From Planctomycetota bacterium (GTDB taxonomy: Bacteria; Planctomycetota; B15-G4; SIAN01), in assembly GCA_016795285.1 (NCBI GenBank), contig JAEUIC010000025.1:248001-312000 (forward strand): a stretch of DNA of 64,000 nt. Reading direction: 5' to 3'. Shown piece after piece: positions 9,990-18,778 of the stretch; the stretch's first letter is position 1; the number at the start of each line of letters is the position of its first letter. The notes beneath the pieces are model-generated. The model saw only the letters and a list, made by a program, of their open reading frames with translations, was not told where the DNA came from and searched no databases. Made by a program: the position numbers and the translations under genes.

Positions 9990-10513
9990 TTCGCCGCCCC
10001 GCGTCGCGCCGCCCTGCGCCGCGCCGCCGCCGGCGCCCGCCGGAAGTCGCCCGACTTGCCACCCGACTTGGCGAGCAGCACCACCGACTCGATCGCCGCC
10101 GCGCGGTCGACCGCCTTCACCATGTCGTAGAGCGCGAGCGCGCCGACCGCCGCGGCCGTCATCGCCTCCATCTCGACGCCGGTCCGATCGAGCGCGGTCA
10201 CCTCGGCGGTGACGCTCCAGCGGCCGGGGCGCACGCGCGCGAGCTCGGCGTCGACGCGCGTCAGTCGCAGCGGGTGGCAGAGCGGGATCAGTTGCGCCGT
10301 CTGCTTGGCGGCGCCGATCGCCGCGAGGCGCACGACGTCGCGCGCCCCCCCCTTCTTCAGCGTCCCGTCGCGCAGCGCCCGATCGGCGGCGGCGGAGAGT
10401 CGCACCTCTGCCCGCGCCTCGGCGCGGCGCAACGTGACCTCCTTGGCGGAGACGTCGACCATGGTCGGTCGGCCGTCGCGATCGAGATGGGTGAGCGGGG
10501 AAGGGCGCGCCAT
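9986..10513 (-). CDS. moaC: Cyclic pyranopterin monophosphate synthase
   Basis: 175 aa from ATG 10513 (MARPSPLTHLD). MoaC converts the GTP-derived 3',8-cyclo compound to cPMP. Conserved segments are MVDVSAKEVTLRRA at the N-terminus, LIPLCHPL in the middle (active-site region) and ALTAVDRTGVEMEAMTA-type sequence (here VTALDRTGVEMEAMTA), then ALYDMVKAVDR. The C-terminal tail is Arg/Ala-rich beyond the conserved KSGGKSG, probably disordered. An upstream in-frame Met at 10540 is less likely. No moaA is visible in the window. Confidence 0.94.
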   Translation of the reverse strand: MARPSPLTHLDRDGRPTMVDVSAKEVTLRRAEARAEVRLSAAADRALRDGTLKKGGARDVVRLAAIGAAKQTAQLIPLCHPLRLTRVDAELARVRPGRWSVTAEVTALDRTGVEMEAMTAAAVGALALYDMVKAVDRAAAIESVVLLAKSGGKSGDFRRAPAAARRRAARRGAAK

Positions 10514-10528
10514 GAGGGGCGGGATCTT

Positions 10529-10688
10529 AGAGCGCCTCACCGAATGTCCGCTGCGTTCGACCGGCGGCGGCCACCCGTGACTGCGTCGACCTCCATCGGC
10601 GACTCTTCAGGGTCGCCTGCTTCGGTCTCCTCGTCCTGGGCGGCCTCGCTCGGCCTCGGCGCGACGCGTCCATTCGGTGAGGCGCTCT
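10529..10688. repeat. 18-bp perfect inverted repeat flanking 124 bases
   Basis: AGAGCGCCTCACCGAATG at 10529-10546 is matched exactly, in reverse complement, at 10671-10688. The enclosed 124 bases contain no convincing gene. A smaller hairpin (GGCACG / CGTGCC, 10696-10714) follows. This lies in the 402-base gap between moaC and the S41 protease gene. It could be the remains of a small mobile element, a long stem in a transcript, or an inverted duplication; the sequence does not decide. Confidence 0.6.
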
Positions 10689-10737
10689 TCGGGTCGGCAC
10701 GCGGGCTTCGTGCCCGGGTCGCCCGCCGGCCGCGAAG

Positions 10738-10765
10738 TTGCGGCGCCCCCGCCCGCCTCTAATGT
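10738..10765 (+). promoter_or_regulatory. Possible weak sigma70-type promoter for the S41 protease gene
   Basis: A TTGCGG at 10738-10743 and TAATGT at 10760-10765 are separated by 16 bases, about 150 bases before the GTG start at 10916. Both boxes are imperfect. It is the least GC-rich patch in the intergenic region. This is a suggestion only. Confidence 0.2.
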
Positions 10766-10915
10766 CCCTTCGGCCGAACGCGCACGCGGTTCGCTCGTAG
10801 GGGAACTGGACGGCGCTTGAGGCCGTGGCCGATCGAGGTCGAAGCAACCCGCACCCGGGGGCATCGGCTCGCGAAGGCACTGATCCCGCGCGCGAAGGCA
10901 GAAGAGGAGAGCTCG

Positions 10916-13249
10916 GTGATTCGCAACTGGATGGCGCTGCTCGTGCTCACGGTGGCCGGCTTCGCGCACGCAGGTGCGACCGGCGACGAGCGGATCGACG
11001 CGATCCTCGCCCGCGCCGAGAAGGCGGGGGCCGCCGCAGCCTGCGACGCCGCCCGCGAACTCGTCGAACTCGGCGCCGACGCGCGCGCCGAACTGCAGGG
11101 CCGCCTCGCCGCCGCCCCGCCGGTGTCGCGGATCACCCTCAGCAAGGCGCTGATCGAGTTCGACGAAGCCGAGGCGGCGCGCGACACGCTGCTGGCGCTC
11201 GTCGAGGACGCTGCCACCGCGGCGCCGGTCCGCAACGTCGCAGTGCAGATGCTCGGCATCAGCGACTTCTCGGCGGACGAGAAGGTCGTGAAGCTGCTGA
11301 GGGCGCGCCTCGACGCCGAGCTCGACCCGATCGCCAAGCTGATCGTGGCGAAGGCGCTGCACGGCGTGAGCAGCGCCGATCGGCCCCGTTGCGCGAAGGA
11401 GCTCGAGCGGGCGCTCGAGTCGGAGCGCAGCGACGTGCGCATCCAGGGCGCGCTGGCGCTGGCCGAGATCGGCTCGATCGAGAAGGCGGCGCCGATCCTG
11501 AAGAAGCTGCAGCGCGATCCGTCGCCCGAGGGGCGGCTCGCGGTCGCCTACCTCGAGAAGGACAAGGCGGCGCGGCTCAGCGAGGCGCGCATGCGCAGCC
11601 GGCCGCGCGGCGACGAGTACACGCCGAGCCAGGACCTGGACCTGCTCCAGGAGATCCTCGATCGGCTGCTCGAGCGCCACGTGCAGGGCAAGGAGTACCG
11701 CTCGCCCGAGCTGCGCGAGGCGCTGATCGAGGCGGCCGCCGACGGGATGATGCGGCGCATGGACCCGCACTCGAACTTCTTCACCCAGGAGGAGCACGAG
11801 CGCTGGAACCTCGACCTGCAACGCGACTACGGCGGCATCGGCGCCTACGTCGACCAGGTCGGCGAGGACAAGGTCTTCACCATCACGCGGCCGATCTACA
11901 GCGGCCCGGCCTACGAGGCGGGGCTGCGCAGCCGCGACCAGATCTGGAAGGTCGACGGCTGGGAGACGACCGGCGTCAAGGACATCAACGAGATCATCGG
12001 GCGGCTGAAGGGCCCGGCCGGCACGCCGGTCACCATCACCGTCTTCCGGCGCGGCTGGACCGAGGCGAAGGACATGACGCTGCAGCGGCAGCGCATCATC
12101 ATCCCGTCGGTCTCGCACGACATGCTGCCGGGCGACCTCGGCTACATCGAGCTGGTCACCTTCGGGCGCGAGTCGCCCGACGAGATGGTGAGCGCGCTGC
12201 TCGACCTGAAGAAGCGCGGCATGAAGGGACTCGTGCTCGACCTGCGCAACAACACCGGCGGCTTCCTCGAGGTGGCGCAGATCTTGGTGAGCCTCTTCTG
12301 CGGCGACGACAAGCTGGTCGTGCGCACCGAAGGGCCGACGCCGCAGGACAACCAGACCTACGACACGCCGCCGCTCGGCATCAGCTTCGCCGACAAGGAG
12401 AAGCTGCCGATGGCGGTGCTGGTGAACGACGTCTCGGCGAGCGCCTCCGAGATCCTGACCGGCTGCCTCAAGCACTACGGCCGTGCGACGGTCGTCGGCA
12501 CCCACACCTACGGCAAGGGCTCGGTGCAGACGCCGATGTCGCCGCTCACCCGCTACGAGCGCTTCACCGACCAGAACGGCAACGGCGAGTACGACGCCGG
12601 CGAGCGGTTCGACGACAAGAACGGCAACGGCAAGTGGGACATCGGGCCGTACATGAAGATCACGACCGGCCGCTACTACCTGCCGGACGGGACCACGCCC
12701 GATCGCCAGTACGACACCGACGGGCGCGTGCTGACCCAGGAGATCGACGGCAAGAAGTACATCAAGGGCGGCATCCATCCCGACGTGCTCGTCGAGCTGC
12801 GCGAGCCCGACCTCTGGAAGGAGCAGGAGTTCGCCAAGCTGCTCATGAAGAGCGCCGACCGGCGCCGCTCGACCGTCTTCCACGGCTACCTCGACGACCA
12901 CTACGAGGCGAACCGCGACCGCTTCCTCGAGCTCGCGGCCGGCGACGGCCACGACGTCACGCGCTATCCGGGCTTCGAGGAGTTCTACGACTCGCTCGAC
13001 ACGCGCCTCGCGCGCGAGGACGTCCGCTTCTACCTGCGCCACTACCTGCGCGAGCGGGTCTGCGACGACCGCAAGCAGACATTCCCCGGCCAGGGCTACT
13101 TCATCCTCGGCGACTACCAGGAGGACAACCAGCTGCAGGCGGCGATCAAGCTGGTGCTCGAGAAGCTCGGCAAGAAGCCGAGCGACTTCAAGAGCTACGA
13201 GTCGTTCGAGGCGAAGGTGGTCGACGCGGCGCGCGAGGACGCGAAGTAG
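10916..13249 (+). CDS. Carboxy-terminal processing protease (S41) with HEAT-like N-terminus and calcium-loop insertion
   Basis: 777 aa from GTG 10916, chosen because it follows GAGGAGA and opens a signal peptide (MALLVLTVAGFAHA). Residues about 25-230 are helical, HEAT-like. A PDZ domain follows (about 320-395, with GGIGAYVDQ and AGLRSRDQI). The S41 catalytic domain has LVLDLRNNTGG, the nucleophile in SASASE (Ser509) and the general base in YGKGSVQ (Lys534), 25 residues apart as in the Prc/D1P family. Between catalytic Lys and the next conserved strand (ITTGRYY) are two EF-hand-like loops (552-563 and 567-578) of the form DxNGNGxxDxG. The protein should act outside the cytoplasm, trimming C-termini of exported proteins. 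A helical tail of about 130 residues follows. Confidence 0.9.
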   Translation: MIRNWMALLVLTVAGFAHAGATGDERIDAILARAEKAGAAAACDAARELVELGADARAELQGRLAAAPPVSRITLSKALIEFDEAEAARDTLLALVEDAATAAPVRNVAVQMLGISDFSADEKVVKLLRARLDAELDPIAKLIVAKALHGVSSADRPRCAKELERALESERSDVRIQGALALAEIGSIEKAAPILKKLQRDPSPEGRLAVAYLEKDKAARLSEARMRSRPRGDEYTPSQDLDLLQEILDRLLERHVQGKEYRSPELREALIEAAADGMMRRMDPHSNFFTQEEHERWNLDLQRDYGGIGAYVDQVGEDKVFTITRPIYSGPAYEAGLRSRDQIWKVDGWETTGVKDINEIIGRLKGPAGTPVTITVFRRGWTEAKDMTLQRQRIIIPSVSHDMLPGDLGYIELVTFGRESPDEMVSALLDLKKRGMKGLVLDLRNNTGGFLEVAQILVSLFCGDDKLVVRTEGPTPQDNQTYDTPPLGISFADKEKLPMAVLVNDVSASASEILTGCLKHYGRATVVGTHTYGKGSVQTPMSPLTRYERFTDQNGNGEYDAGERFDDKNGNGKWDIGPYMKITTGRYYLPDGTTPDRQYDTDGRVLTQEIDGKKYIKGGIHPDVLVELREPDLWKEQEFAKLLMKSADRRRSTVFHGYLDDHYEANRDRFLELAAGDGHDVTRYPGFEEFYDSLDTRLAREDVRFYLRHYLRERVCDDRKQTFPGQGYFILGDYQEDNQLQAAIKLVLEKLGKKPSDFKSYESFEAKVVDAAREDAK

Positions 13250-13317
13250 GCCGCCGCCGCGCCGATCGGCGCAAGCGACTCAACGGCTCCCCTCGCGACG
13301 GCCGGCCGCAGCGCCGT

Positions 13318-13722
13318 TCAGCGCGTCTCGTGGAGGCGCAGCGAGGGGCGCCACGCCTGCTCGAACGCTTCGCCGAAGTCGAAGCCGCCGGCGAAGTCCT
13401 CCTTGCGATCGTGCTCGCCCTGGTGGAGCAGGTCGTGCGCGATCAGGCGGAAGACGATCTCGCCGAAGTCCTCGGTCGAGTAGACGCCCCAGCTCTCGAA
13501 GACGCAGCGCGCGAGCGGCCCGAACCGCTCGAGGCCGAGGCGGCGCATCCCTTCGAGCAGCTCCACCACCGCGATGTGGCGCGCGGCGGGGTTGCGCCGG
13601 CAGCCCGGATGGGTCAGGACATAGTCGAGCGCCTCGAACACGAACTGGTAGCTCTCGGCGCCGTAGCGCCGGTCCGTTCGCGCGAGCTCTTCGATCTTGG
13701 TTTCGAGCGACAGCGCGGCCAT
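13318..13722 (-). CDS. Minf_1886 family protein (PVC-restricted conserved hypothetical)
   Basis: 134 aa. The sequence YQFVFEALDYVL, the AARHIAVVELLEGMRRLG segment and ARCVFESWGVYSTEDFGEIVF match a small family I know as conserved across Planctomycetes, Verrucomicrobia and Chlamydiae. Function is unknown. It has no signal peptide or membrane segment and should be cytosolic. It is monocistronic as seen here and convergent with the S41 protease gene. Its value in this window is taxonomic: it supports a PVC origin. Confidence 0.85.
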   Translation of the reverse strand: MAALSLETKIEELARTDRRYGAESYQFVFEALDYVLTHPGCRRNPAARHIAVVELLEGMRRLGLERFGPLARCVFESWGVYSTEDFGEIVFRLIAHDLLHQGEHDRKEDFAGGFDFGEAFEQAWRPSLRLHETR

Positions 13723-13748
13723 CGGCCTTCCTCCGCATCACCGTGGCT

Positions 13749-13768
13749 CGACAAGACGTCGCTTGTCG
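13749..13768. promoter_or_regulatory. 7-bp stem hairpin within a sequence shared with the ssb upstream region
   Basis: CGACAAG / CTTGTCG with a 6-base loop lies about 30 bases upstream of the Minf_1886 start. The block GTCACCAGTGGCGACAAGCG (minus strand) is nearly repeated upstream of ssb at about 30830-30856 (about 3 differences in 27 bases). The rest of the 343-base gap 13723-14065 shows no gene I can support. Confidence 0.4.
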
Positions 13769-14065
13769 CCACTGGTGACGCCCACCGCTCCTATCGGCGG
13801 ATTCGCCAGCGCCGGCGAGGGAGAAATAGCCCGTCGGACCGCGCGCGGCTGGGAACTTCGGCGTCGCGGCGACGGAGCGGCGAGCGCGTCATGAGCCGTG
13901 CGGAGCGCGACTGATCCACCGCTGGTGGTGCCACGCTTCAAGACCCACTAGCGGTCGTGGCCGAAGCGGGTGCGGTCGGCAGAGGGGCGCTTCCGACGGC
14001 GCGCCGAACACCCGCTCCGCGCGCTCCGTGCGTCGTCTCCCTCGACCCGCCGCTCGGCGAGACGA

Positions 14066-15100
14066 TCACCCCTCGAGGTTCGGATCGCCGCCGTCGCCGC
14101 CCTCCTCGTCGTCGTCGTTCGGGGCGGGCGCCATCGGCGGCGGCACGCTCGCCGCGCCGTCGCCGGGACGCGCCGGCTCGACCCGCGCCGGCCCGACGCG
14201 GCGCACCGGAGCGCCCGCCGGACGTGCATCGCGCGGGTCGGCGAAGGCGGGCCGCGGCGGCTTGATGCCGGTCTCGAGGAGCTGCGAGACGTGGGCGATC
14301 GCCCGCTCGCCGTTCTCGAGCTCGATGACGAGCTTCTGCAGCAGGAGGTCGCTGTTCACGACGCGGCCGAGCCCCTGCTCGATGCGCACCCAGGCGTTGC
14401 GGCGCGGCAGCGACTTCTGCAGCTCGACGTAGACCGAGTCCTCGTAGCGCAGGCAGCACTTCAGCTTGCCGCACTGGCCGGCGATCTTGGTCGGGTCGAG
14501 CGTCTTCTTCTGCTGCTTCGCCATGCGCATCGAGACCGGCTGCAGGTCGTGGAGGAAGCTCCTGCAGCAGAGCTCGCGGCCGCACGACGCTACGTCGCCG
14601 GTGAGGCGCGCCTCGTCGCGCGCTCCGATCGGCTTCAGCTCGATGCGGGTCTTGAAGCGCTGGCCGAGGTCCTTGACGAGGTGGTGGAACTCCATGCGCC
14701 CGTTCGAGGAGAAGTGGAGGATCAGCTTCTCGTTCTCGAAGAGGTACTCGGCGCCGACGATCTTCATGCCGAGGCGGTACTCGCGCGACTTCTCGCGCGC
14801 GTAGCGGACCTCGTCCATCACGCCCTTCTTCTTCTGCGCCAGCGCGCGCTGCACCTCGTCGGGCGACGCGCGCCGCAGCACGGTCCCTTGCGACGTCGCG
14901 CACGAGCCGCAGGCCGACTCGCCGCACCCCGCCTCGCCCTGCCCGTCGTCGATCGGCTTGGCGAGGATGACGCCGAGCTCCATGCCGCGCGCCGAGCGGA
15001 CCACGCAGGTGTCGCCCGCCTTCAGCTCCTCGCCGGTCTCGACGGTGAAGAGGCCGCGCAGCTTCAAGCTGCCGTAGCGGACGGTCGTCAGTCGGCGCAT
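14066..15100 (-). CDS. PSP1 domain protein, RicT/YaaT-like
   Basis: 344 aa. The first ~270 residues are a PSP1 domain protein: start MRRLTTVRYGSLKLRG, the EVRYAREKSREYRLGMKIV segment, and the cysteine-rich signatures CGRELCC and KIAGQCGKLKCCLRYE. In Bacillus the homologue RicT (YaaT) works in the Ric complex, which carries Fe-S clusters and affects RNA processing and phosphorelays. An extra CGESACGSC cluster at about 58-67 may also bind metal. The last ~75 residues are Pro/Ala/Asp-rich and probably disordered. It lies just downstream of holB, as in many bacteria where yaaT follows holB. Confidence 0.88.
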   Translation of the reverse strand: MRRLTTVRYGSLKLRGLFTVETGEELKAGDTCVVRSARGMELGVILAKPIDDGQGEAGCGESACGSCATSQGTVLRRASPDEVQRALAQKKKGVMDEVRYAREKSREYRLGMKIVGAEYLFENEKLILHFSSNGRMEFHHLVKDLGQRFKTRIELKPIGARDEARLTGDVASCGRELCCRSFLHDLQPVSMRMAKQQKKTLDPTKIAGQCGKLKCCLRYEDSVYVELQKSLPRRNAWVRIEQGLGRVVNSDLLLQKLVIELENGERAIAHVSQLLETGIKPPRPAFADPRDARPAGAPVRRVGPARVEPARPGDGAASVPPPMAPAPNDDDEEGGDGGDPNLEG

Positions 15101-15150
15101 CTGCGGTTCCTCACGCGGCGGTCACGAGTCGACGGACGCATCACGATCGC

Positions 15151-16257
15151 TCACGCTTCGCCCGCTCGTGCGGCCTCGTCGGCCGCCGGCTGCAACACGC
15201 ACCAGAGCACCGACGCGGGATCGACGTTCCCCTCGATGCGATCTTGCGCCCGCGCCAACCGCGCGAGCGCTTCGGCCGCGTCGGCCCACTCCGGCCGGTT
15301 CGCGATGACGCGCAGCCGCTCGACCTGATCGAGGTTGCGGATGGTAGCGCCGCCGGCGGAGGCCCTCAACACGACGGCGTCGCGCACCAGCGACAGGACG
15401 AGCCGCAAGAGGAGGCGCGCGCGCGCCCGCAGCTCGGCCGGCTCGGGCTCCTCGTCCGACTCGCCCCCCTCCGACTCGTGGAGCAGCGCGATCCACTTGC
15501 CGAGGTCGTCGCGGCCGCGCTCCTCGGCCAGGAGCTGCGCCACGCCGCGCCGCAACCGATCGACGAGCGGCGCCGACCATTCGACGAGGATCCCCGGGCA
15601 GCCCCCCGCCACCGAGAGCGGCATCGCCGGCGTCACCTGCAGCCGCGCTGCCACCGCCGCCACCTCGTCGTCGGCGAGCGGCGTCAGCGCGAAGCGCTGG
15701 CAGCGCGAGCGGATGGTCGGCAGCACCGCGTCGCCGCGCGCCGCCGTCAGCACCAGCACGTTGCCGGGCCGCGGCTCCTCGAGCGTCTTCAGCAGCGCAT
15801 CCTGCGCCGCCGCGCCCATCCGATCGGCGGCGAGCAGCAGCGTGATGCGGCCGCGCTCGTCGGGCGGCGCGAGGCTCAGGTCGCGCGACAGGTTCTGGAC
15901 CTGCTCGATCGAGATGGCGCTCTTGCCGTCGGCGACGGTGACCGTCACGACCCCCGCATGGTTGCCGCGCCGCAGCGCGCCGCAGTCGGCGCAGCTCCCG
16001 CAGCCCGACCGCCGCGCGCAGAAATGCTGCGCGACGAGCGCCTGCGCGAGCGTCCGTTTGCCCACCCCGCGCGGCCCGAGCAGCAGCAGCGCATGCGGCA
16101 GCGTTCCCGCCGCGTCGCGCTCGCCGAGGAATCTCCGCAGCGCCGCGTGGCCCGCCACCGCGTCGAGCCCGATCGAGGGCGTCGGCGGCGGGCCGAAGCG
16201 GACGGGCGGCGCGGCGACCGGCGCGGCGGACGACGACTTGGCGGCGGGCGGCGACAT
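15151..16257 (-). CDS. holB: DNA polymerase III subunit delta-prime (clamp loader)
   Basis: 368 aa from ATG 16257; an alternative ATG lies 12 bases upstream (16269). AAA+ clamp-loader subunit with Walker A GPRGVGKRT (about 61-69), a four-cysteine zinc module (CARRSGCGSCADC, about 81-93) typical of delta-prime and tau/gamma, and DALLKTLEEP with the sensor/SRC region IRSRCQRF. The N-terminal 30 residues are Pro/Ala-rich. It loads the sliding clamp together with delta and tau/gamma. It is followed by the PSP1 gene and is divergent from the transketolase-like gene with a 64-base shared upstream region. Confidence 0.88.
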   Translation of the reverse strand: MSPPAAKSSSAAPVAAPPVRFGPPPTPSIGLDAVAGHAALRRFLGERDAAGTLPHALLLLGPRGVGKRTLAQALVAQHFCARRSGCGSCADCGALRRGNHAGVVTVTVADGKSAISIEQVQNLSRDLSLAPPDERGRITLLLAADRMGAAAQDALLKTLEEPRPGNVLVLTAARGDAVLPTIRSRCQRFALTPLADDEVAAVAARLQVTPAMPLSVAGGCPGILVEWSAPLVDRLRRGVAQLLAEERGRDDLGKWIALLHESEGGESDEEPEPAELRARARLLLRLVLSLVRDAVVLRASAGGATIRNLDQVERLRVIANRPEWADAAEALARLARAQDRIEGNVDPASVLWCVLQPAADEAARAGEA

Positions 16258-16321
16258 GGCGCGGAGCATATGATCCGCGCCCCGTTTCGACCCTTGTCCC
16301 GAACTCGCGAGACGACCCGCC

Positions 16322-18688
16322 ATGAGCTCGTCCCCTGCCGCCTCCGCCCCCACCACCTGGCGCCCGCGCGTCGACCCGACCGCCGAGCAGCTCGCCGCCG
16401 ACGCGCCGAAGTTCGAGGTGGTCGCCGACGTGATCGACCAGTGCATCGACCTGATGCTGAACCACCGGCAGAGCGGCCACCCCGGCGGCAGCCGCTCGAA
16501 GATCCCGGTGCTGGTCACGACGCTCCTCTCGGGCGCGATGCGCTGGGACCTCCGCCACCCGGAGAAGCGGTTCGGCGACAAGTTCGTGCTGGTCGCCGGC
16601 CACTGCAATCCGGCCGTCTACGCGACGCTCGCCGTCTTCAACGAAGCGCTGCGCTTCATGCACCAGAAGACCGGCGACGCCCGCTACGCCCATCCGCTCG
16701 GCGAGAAGTTCACGCTGCTGCCGAAGGACCTGCTCGACCTGCGCCGCAACGGCGGCCTGCCGGGCCACGCCGAGATGGAGGGCAAGACCCTCTTCTTCAA
16801 GTTCAACACCGGGCCGTCGGGCCACGGCTCGCCGGCGGCGGCGGGCGAGGCGCTCGCGCTCAAGCTCGCCGGCTGCGACGACGTGCGCGTCTTCGCGCTC
16901 GAGGGCGAGGGCGGCATGACCGCCGGCGCGATCCACGAGACGAAGAACACCGCCTACGGCCTCGGGCTCGGCACGCTCTTCTACCTGGTCGACTGGAACG
17001 ACCACGGCATCGACCCGCAGCAGGTGTCGAGCGTCGTGAAGGGCAGCCCGAAGGAGTGGTTCGAGAGCTACGGCTTCAACGTCGACGGGACGCTGCAGGG
17101 GCACGACTTCGCCGCGATCGGCGAGGCGTGGCATCGGCTGCTGTCGCGCGCCGGCAAGTCGACGCCGAACATGCTCTGGGTCAAGACGCGCAAGGGGCGC
17201 GGCTACGGCGTCTACGACTACAAGTCGCACGGCACCCCGCACGCGAAGAACAGCGCGCCCTTCTGGACCACGAAGAAGGAGTTCGCCGCGCGCCACGGCG
17301 TCGAGTTCGTCGGCGTCGACCAGCCGGCACCGGATGACTCGAAGGCGTTCCGCGAGCAGACCTGGGCCAACCTGAACGTCGCGCTCGACGCGCTGCGCGT
17401 GAAGCGGCCCGAGGTGCTCGAGTTCCTCGCCAACCGCCTGGTCGAGCTCGGCGACAGCGTGCCGGCCGAGAACCCCCACTGCCGCGTGCGCGCCGACGTC
17501 GATCCCGGCCGCGACCCGCGCATCGTCGACGTCGACAAGCTCCCCGCCGACCTCTTCGCCGCGCCGGGTGCGAAGCAGCCCAACCGCGCCGGCTTCAGCA
17601 AGTACGGCGGCTACGTGAACGCGATCGCGCAGGAGGTGGCCGGCCGGCCGCTGGTCATCGCCTGCAGCGCCGACCTCGCCGAGTCGACCAACATCGCCGG
17701 CTTCGCGCACGGCTACGGCGCCTTCAAGGGGCACGGCTGGTACCAGCGCGACACCAACCTCGGCGGCGCGCTGCTGCCGCAGGAGATCACCGAGTTCACC
17801 AACGCCGGCGTGGTCGCCGGCCTCGCCGTCACCAACCTCTCGCCGCGCCCCTTCGAGGAGTTCCGCGGCTACTGGGGCGCCTGCTCGACGTACGGCTCGT
17901 TCAGCTACCTGAAGTACGGCCTGATGCGCCTCTTCTCGCAGGTGGCGCAGGACTCGCAGATCCGCGTCGGCCGCGTGCTCTGGGTCGCCGGCCACTCCGG
18001 CCCCGAGACGGCCGAGGACTCGCGCACCCACTTCGGCATCTTCGAGCCGGGCGTCACGCAGATGTTCCCGCGCGGCCACGTGATCAACCTCCACCCGTGG
18101 GAGCACAACGACGTGGCGCCCTGCCTCGCCGCCGCGTTCGCCACCGACGTGCCGGTGATCGCGCTCCACCTCACCCGCCCCGCCGTCACGATCCCCGACC
18201 GCGCCAAGCTCGGCATGGACGACTTCCGCATGGCGGCGAAGGGACTCTACGTCGCCAAGGACTGGACGCCGGGCCAACCGAAGCAGGGGACGATCCTGCT
18301 GCAGGGGACGAGCGTCGTCGACTCGATGATGAAGGTGCTGCCGAAGCTCTCGGAATCGGGCCCGAACGTCCGCGTGCTGGTCATCTCGAGCCACGAGCTG
18401 TTCCGGATGCAGCCGCGCGACTACCAGGAGAAGCTGCTCGCCTGGGCCGACTGGCAGGACTCGACCGTCTTCAGCTCGAGCAGCCGGAAGAACGTGAGCG
18501 ACTGGCTGCCGAACAAGGTCGCCGAGGAGTACGCGCTCACCCCCGACTGGGACGATCGCTGGCGCACCGGCGGCTCGGTCGACGAGATCATCAAGGAGGC
18601 GCACCTCGACGCCGCCTCGCTCGAGGCCGGCATCGCCCGCTTCGTCGCCGATCGCGAGCAGCGGCTGGCGAGGATCCGCGCGGTCTGA
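16322..18688 (+). CDS. Transketolase-like thiamine-diphosphate enzyme
   Basis: 788 aa, longer than typical transketolase (about 660). Start region includes GHPGGSRSKIP, the family's HPGG motif. The diphosphate-binding motif is altered: GEGGMTAGAIHETKN (about 195-209) instead of GDGE, while the downstream DWNDHGID keeps the D-x-N metal ligand. The central pyrimidine domain has STYGSFSYLKYG, and PVIALHLTRPAVTIPDR matches the family. It should transfer two-carbon ketol units in the pentose phosphate pathway, but the altered motif and the length suggest a divergent subfamily. No partner sugar-phosphate gene is adjacent. Confidence 0.8.
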   Translation: MSSSPAASAPTTWRPRVDPTAEQLAADAPKFEVVADVIDQCIDLMLNHRQSGHPGGSRSKIPVLVTTLLSGAMRWDLRHPEKRFGDKFVLVAGHCNPAVYATLAVFNEALRFMHQKTGDARYAHPLGEKFTLLPKDLLDLRRNGGLPGHAEMEGKTLFFKFNTGPSGHGSPAAAGEALALKLAGCDDVRVFALEGEGGMTAGAIHETKNTAYGLGLGTLFYLVDWNDHGIDPQQVSSVVKGSPKEWFESYGFNVDGTLQGHDFAAIGEAWHRLLSRAGKSTPNMLWVKTRKGRGYGVYDYKSHGTPHAKNSAPFWTTKKEFAARHGVEFVGVDQPAPDDSKAFREQTWANLNVALDALRVKRPEVLEFLANRLVELGDSVPAENPHCRVRADVDPGRDPRIVDVDKLPADLFAAPGAKQPNRAGFSKYGGYVNAIAQEVAGRPLVIACSADLAESTNIAGFAHGYGAFKGHGWYQRDTNLGGALLPQEITEFTNAGVVAGLAVTNLSPRPFEEFRGYWGACSTYGSFSYLKYGLMRLFSQVAQDSQIRVGRVLWVAGHSGPETAEDSRTHFGIFEPGVTQMFPRGHVINLHPWEHNDVAPCLAAAFATDVPVIALHLTRPAVTIPDRAKLGMDDFRMAAKGLYVAKDWTPGQPKQGTILLQGTSVVDSMMKVLPKLSESGPNVRVLVISSHELFRMQPRDYQEKLLAWADWQDSTVFSSSSRKNVSDWLPNKVAEEYALTPDWDDRWRTGGSVDEIIKEAHLDAASLEAGIARFVADREQRLARIRAV

Positions 18689-18708
18689 GGAAGGCGGGAA
18701 GGGCGGGA

Positions 18709-18768
18709 CGCCCCGCGGCGCGCGCGAGCGCACCGCGGGGCGGACGGTCCGGCGGCGCGGTCGCCGCC
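18709..18768. terminator. Paired hairpins between convergent genes, probable bidirectional terminator
   Basis: CGCCCCGCGG (18709-18718) pairs perfectly with CCGCGGGGCG (18733-18742), and GGCGGCG / CGCCGCC (18751-18768) forms a second stem with a 4-base loop. They lie between the transketolase-like gene (plus) and the kelch gene (minus). No T-tract is seen, as is common in very GC-rich genomes. Confidence 0.6.
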
Positions 18769-18778
18769 GCAGGCCGCC

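Noticed and set aside
13738..13941. Small minus-strand open frame in the 343-base gap
   Set aside because: No start signal, composition like non-coding shadow, and it spans the hairpin and shared block upstream of Minf_1886.
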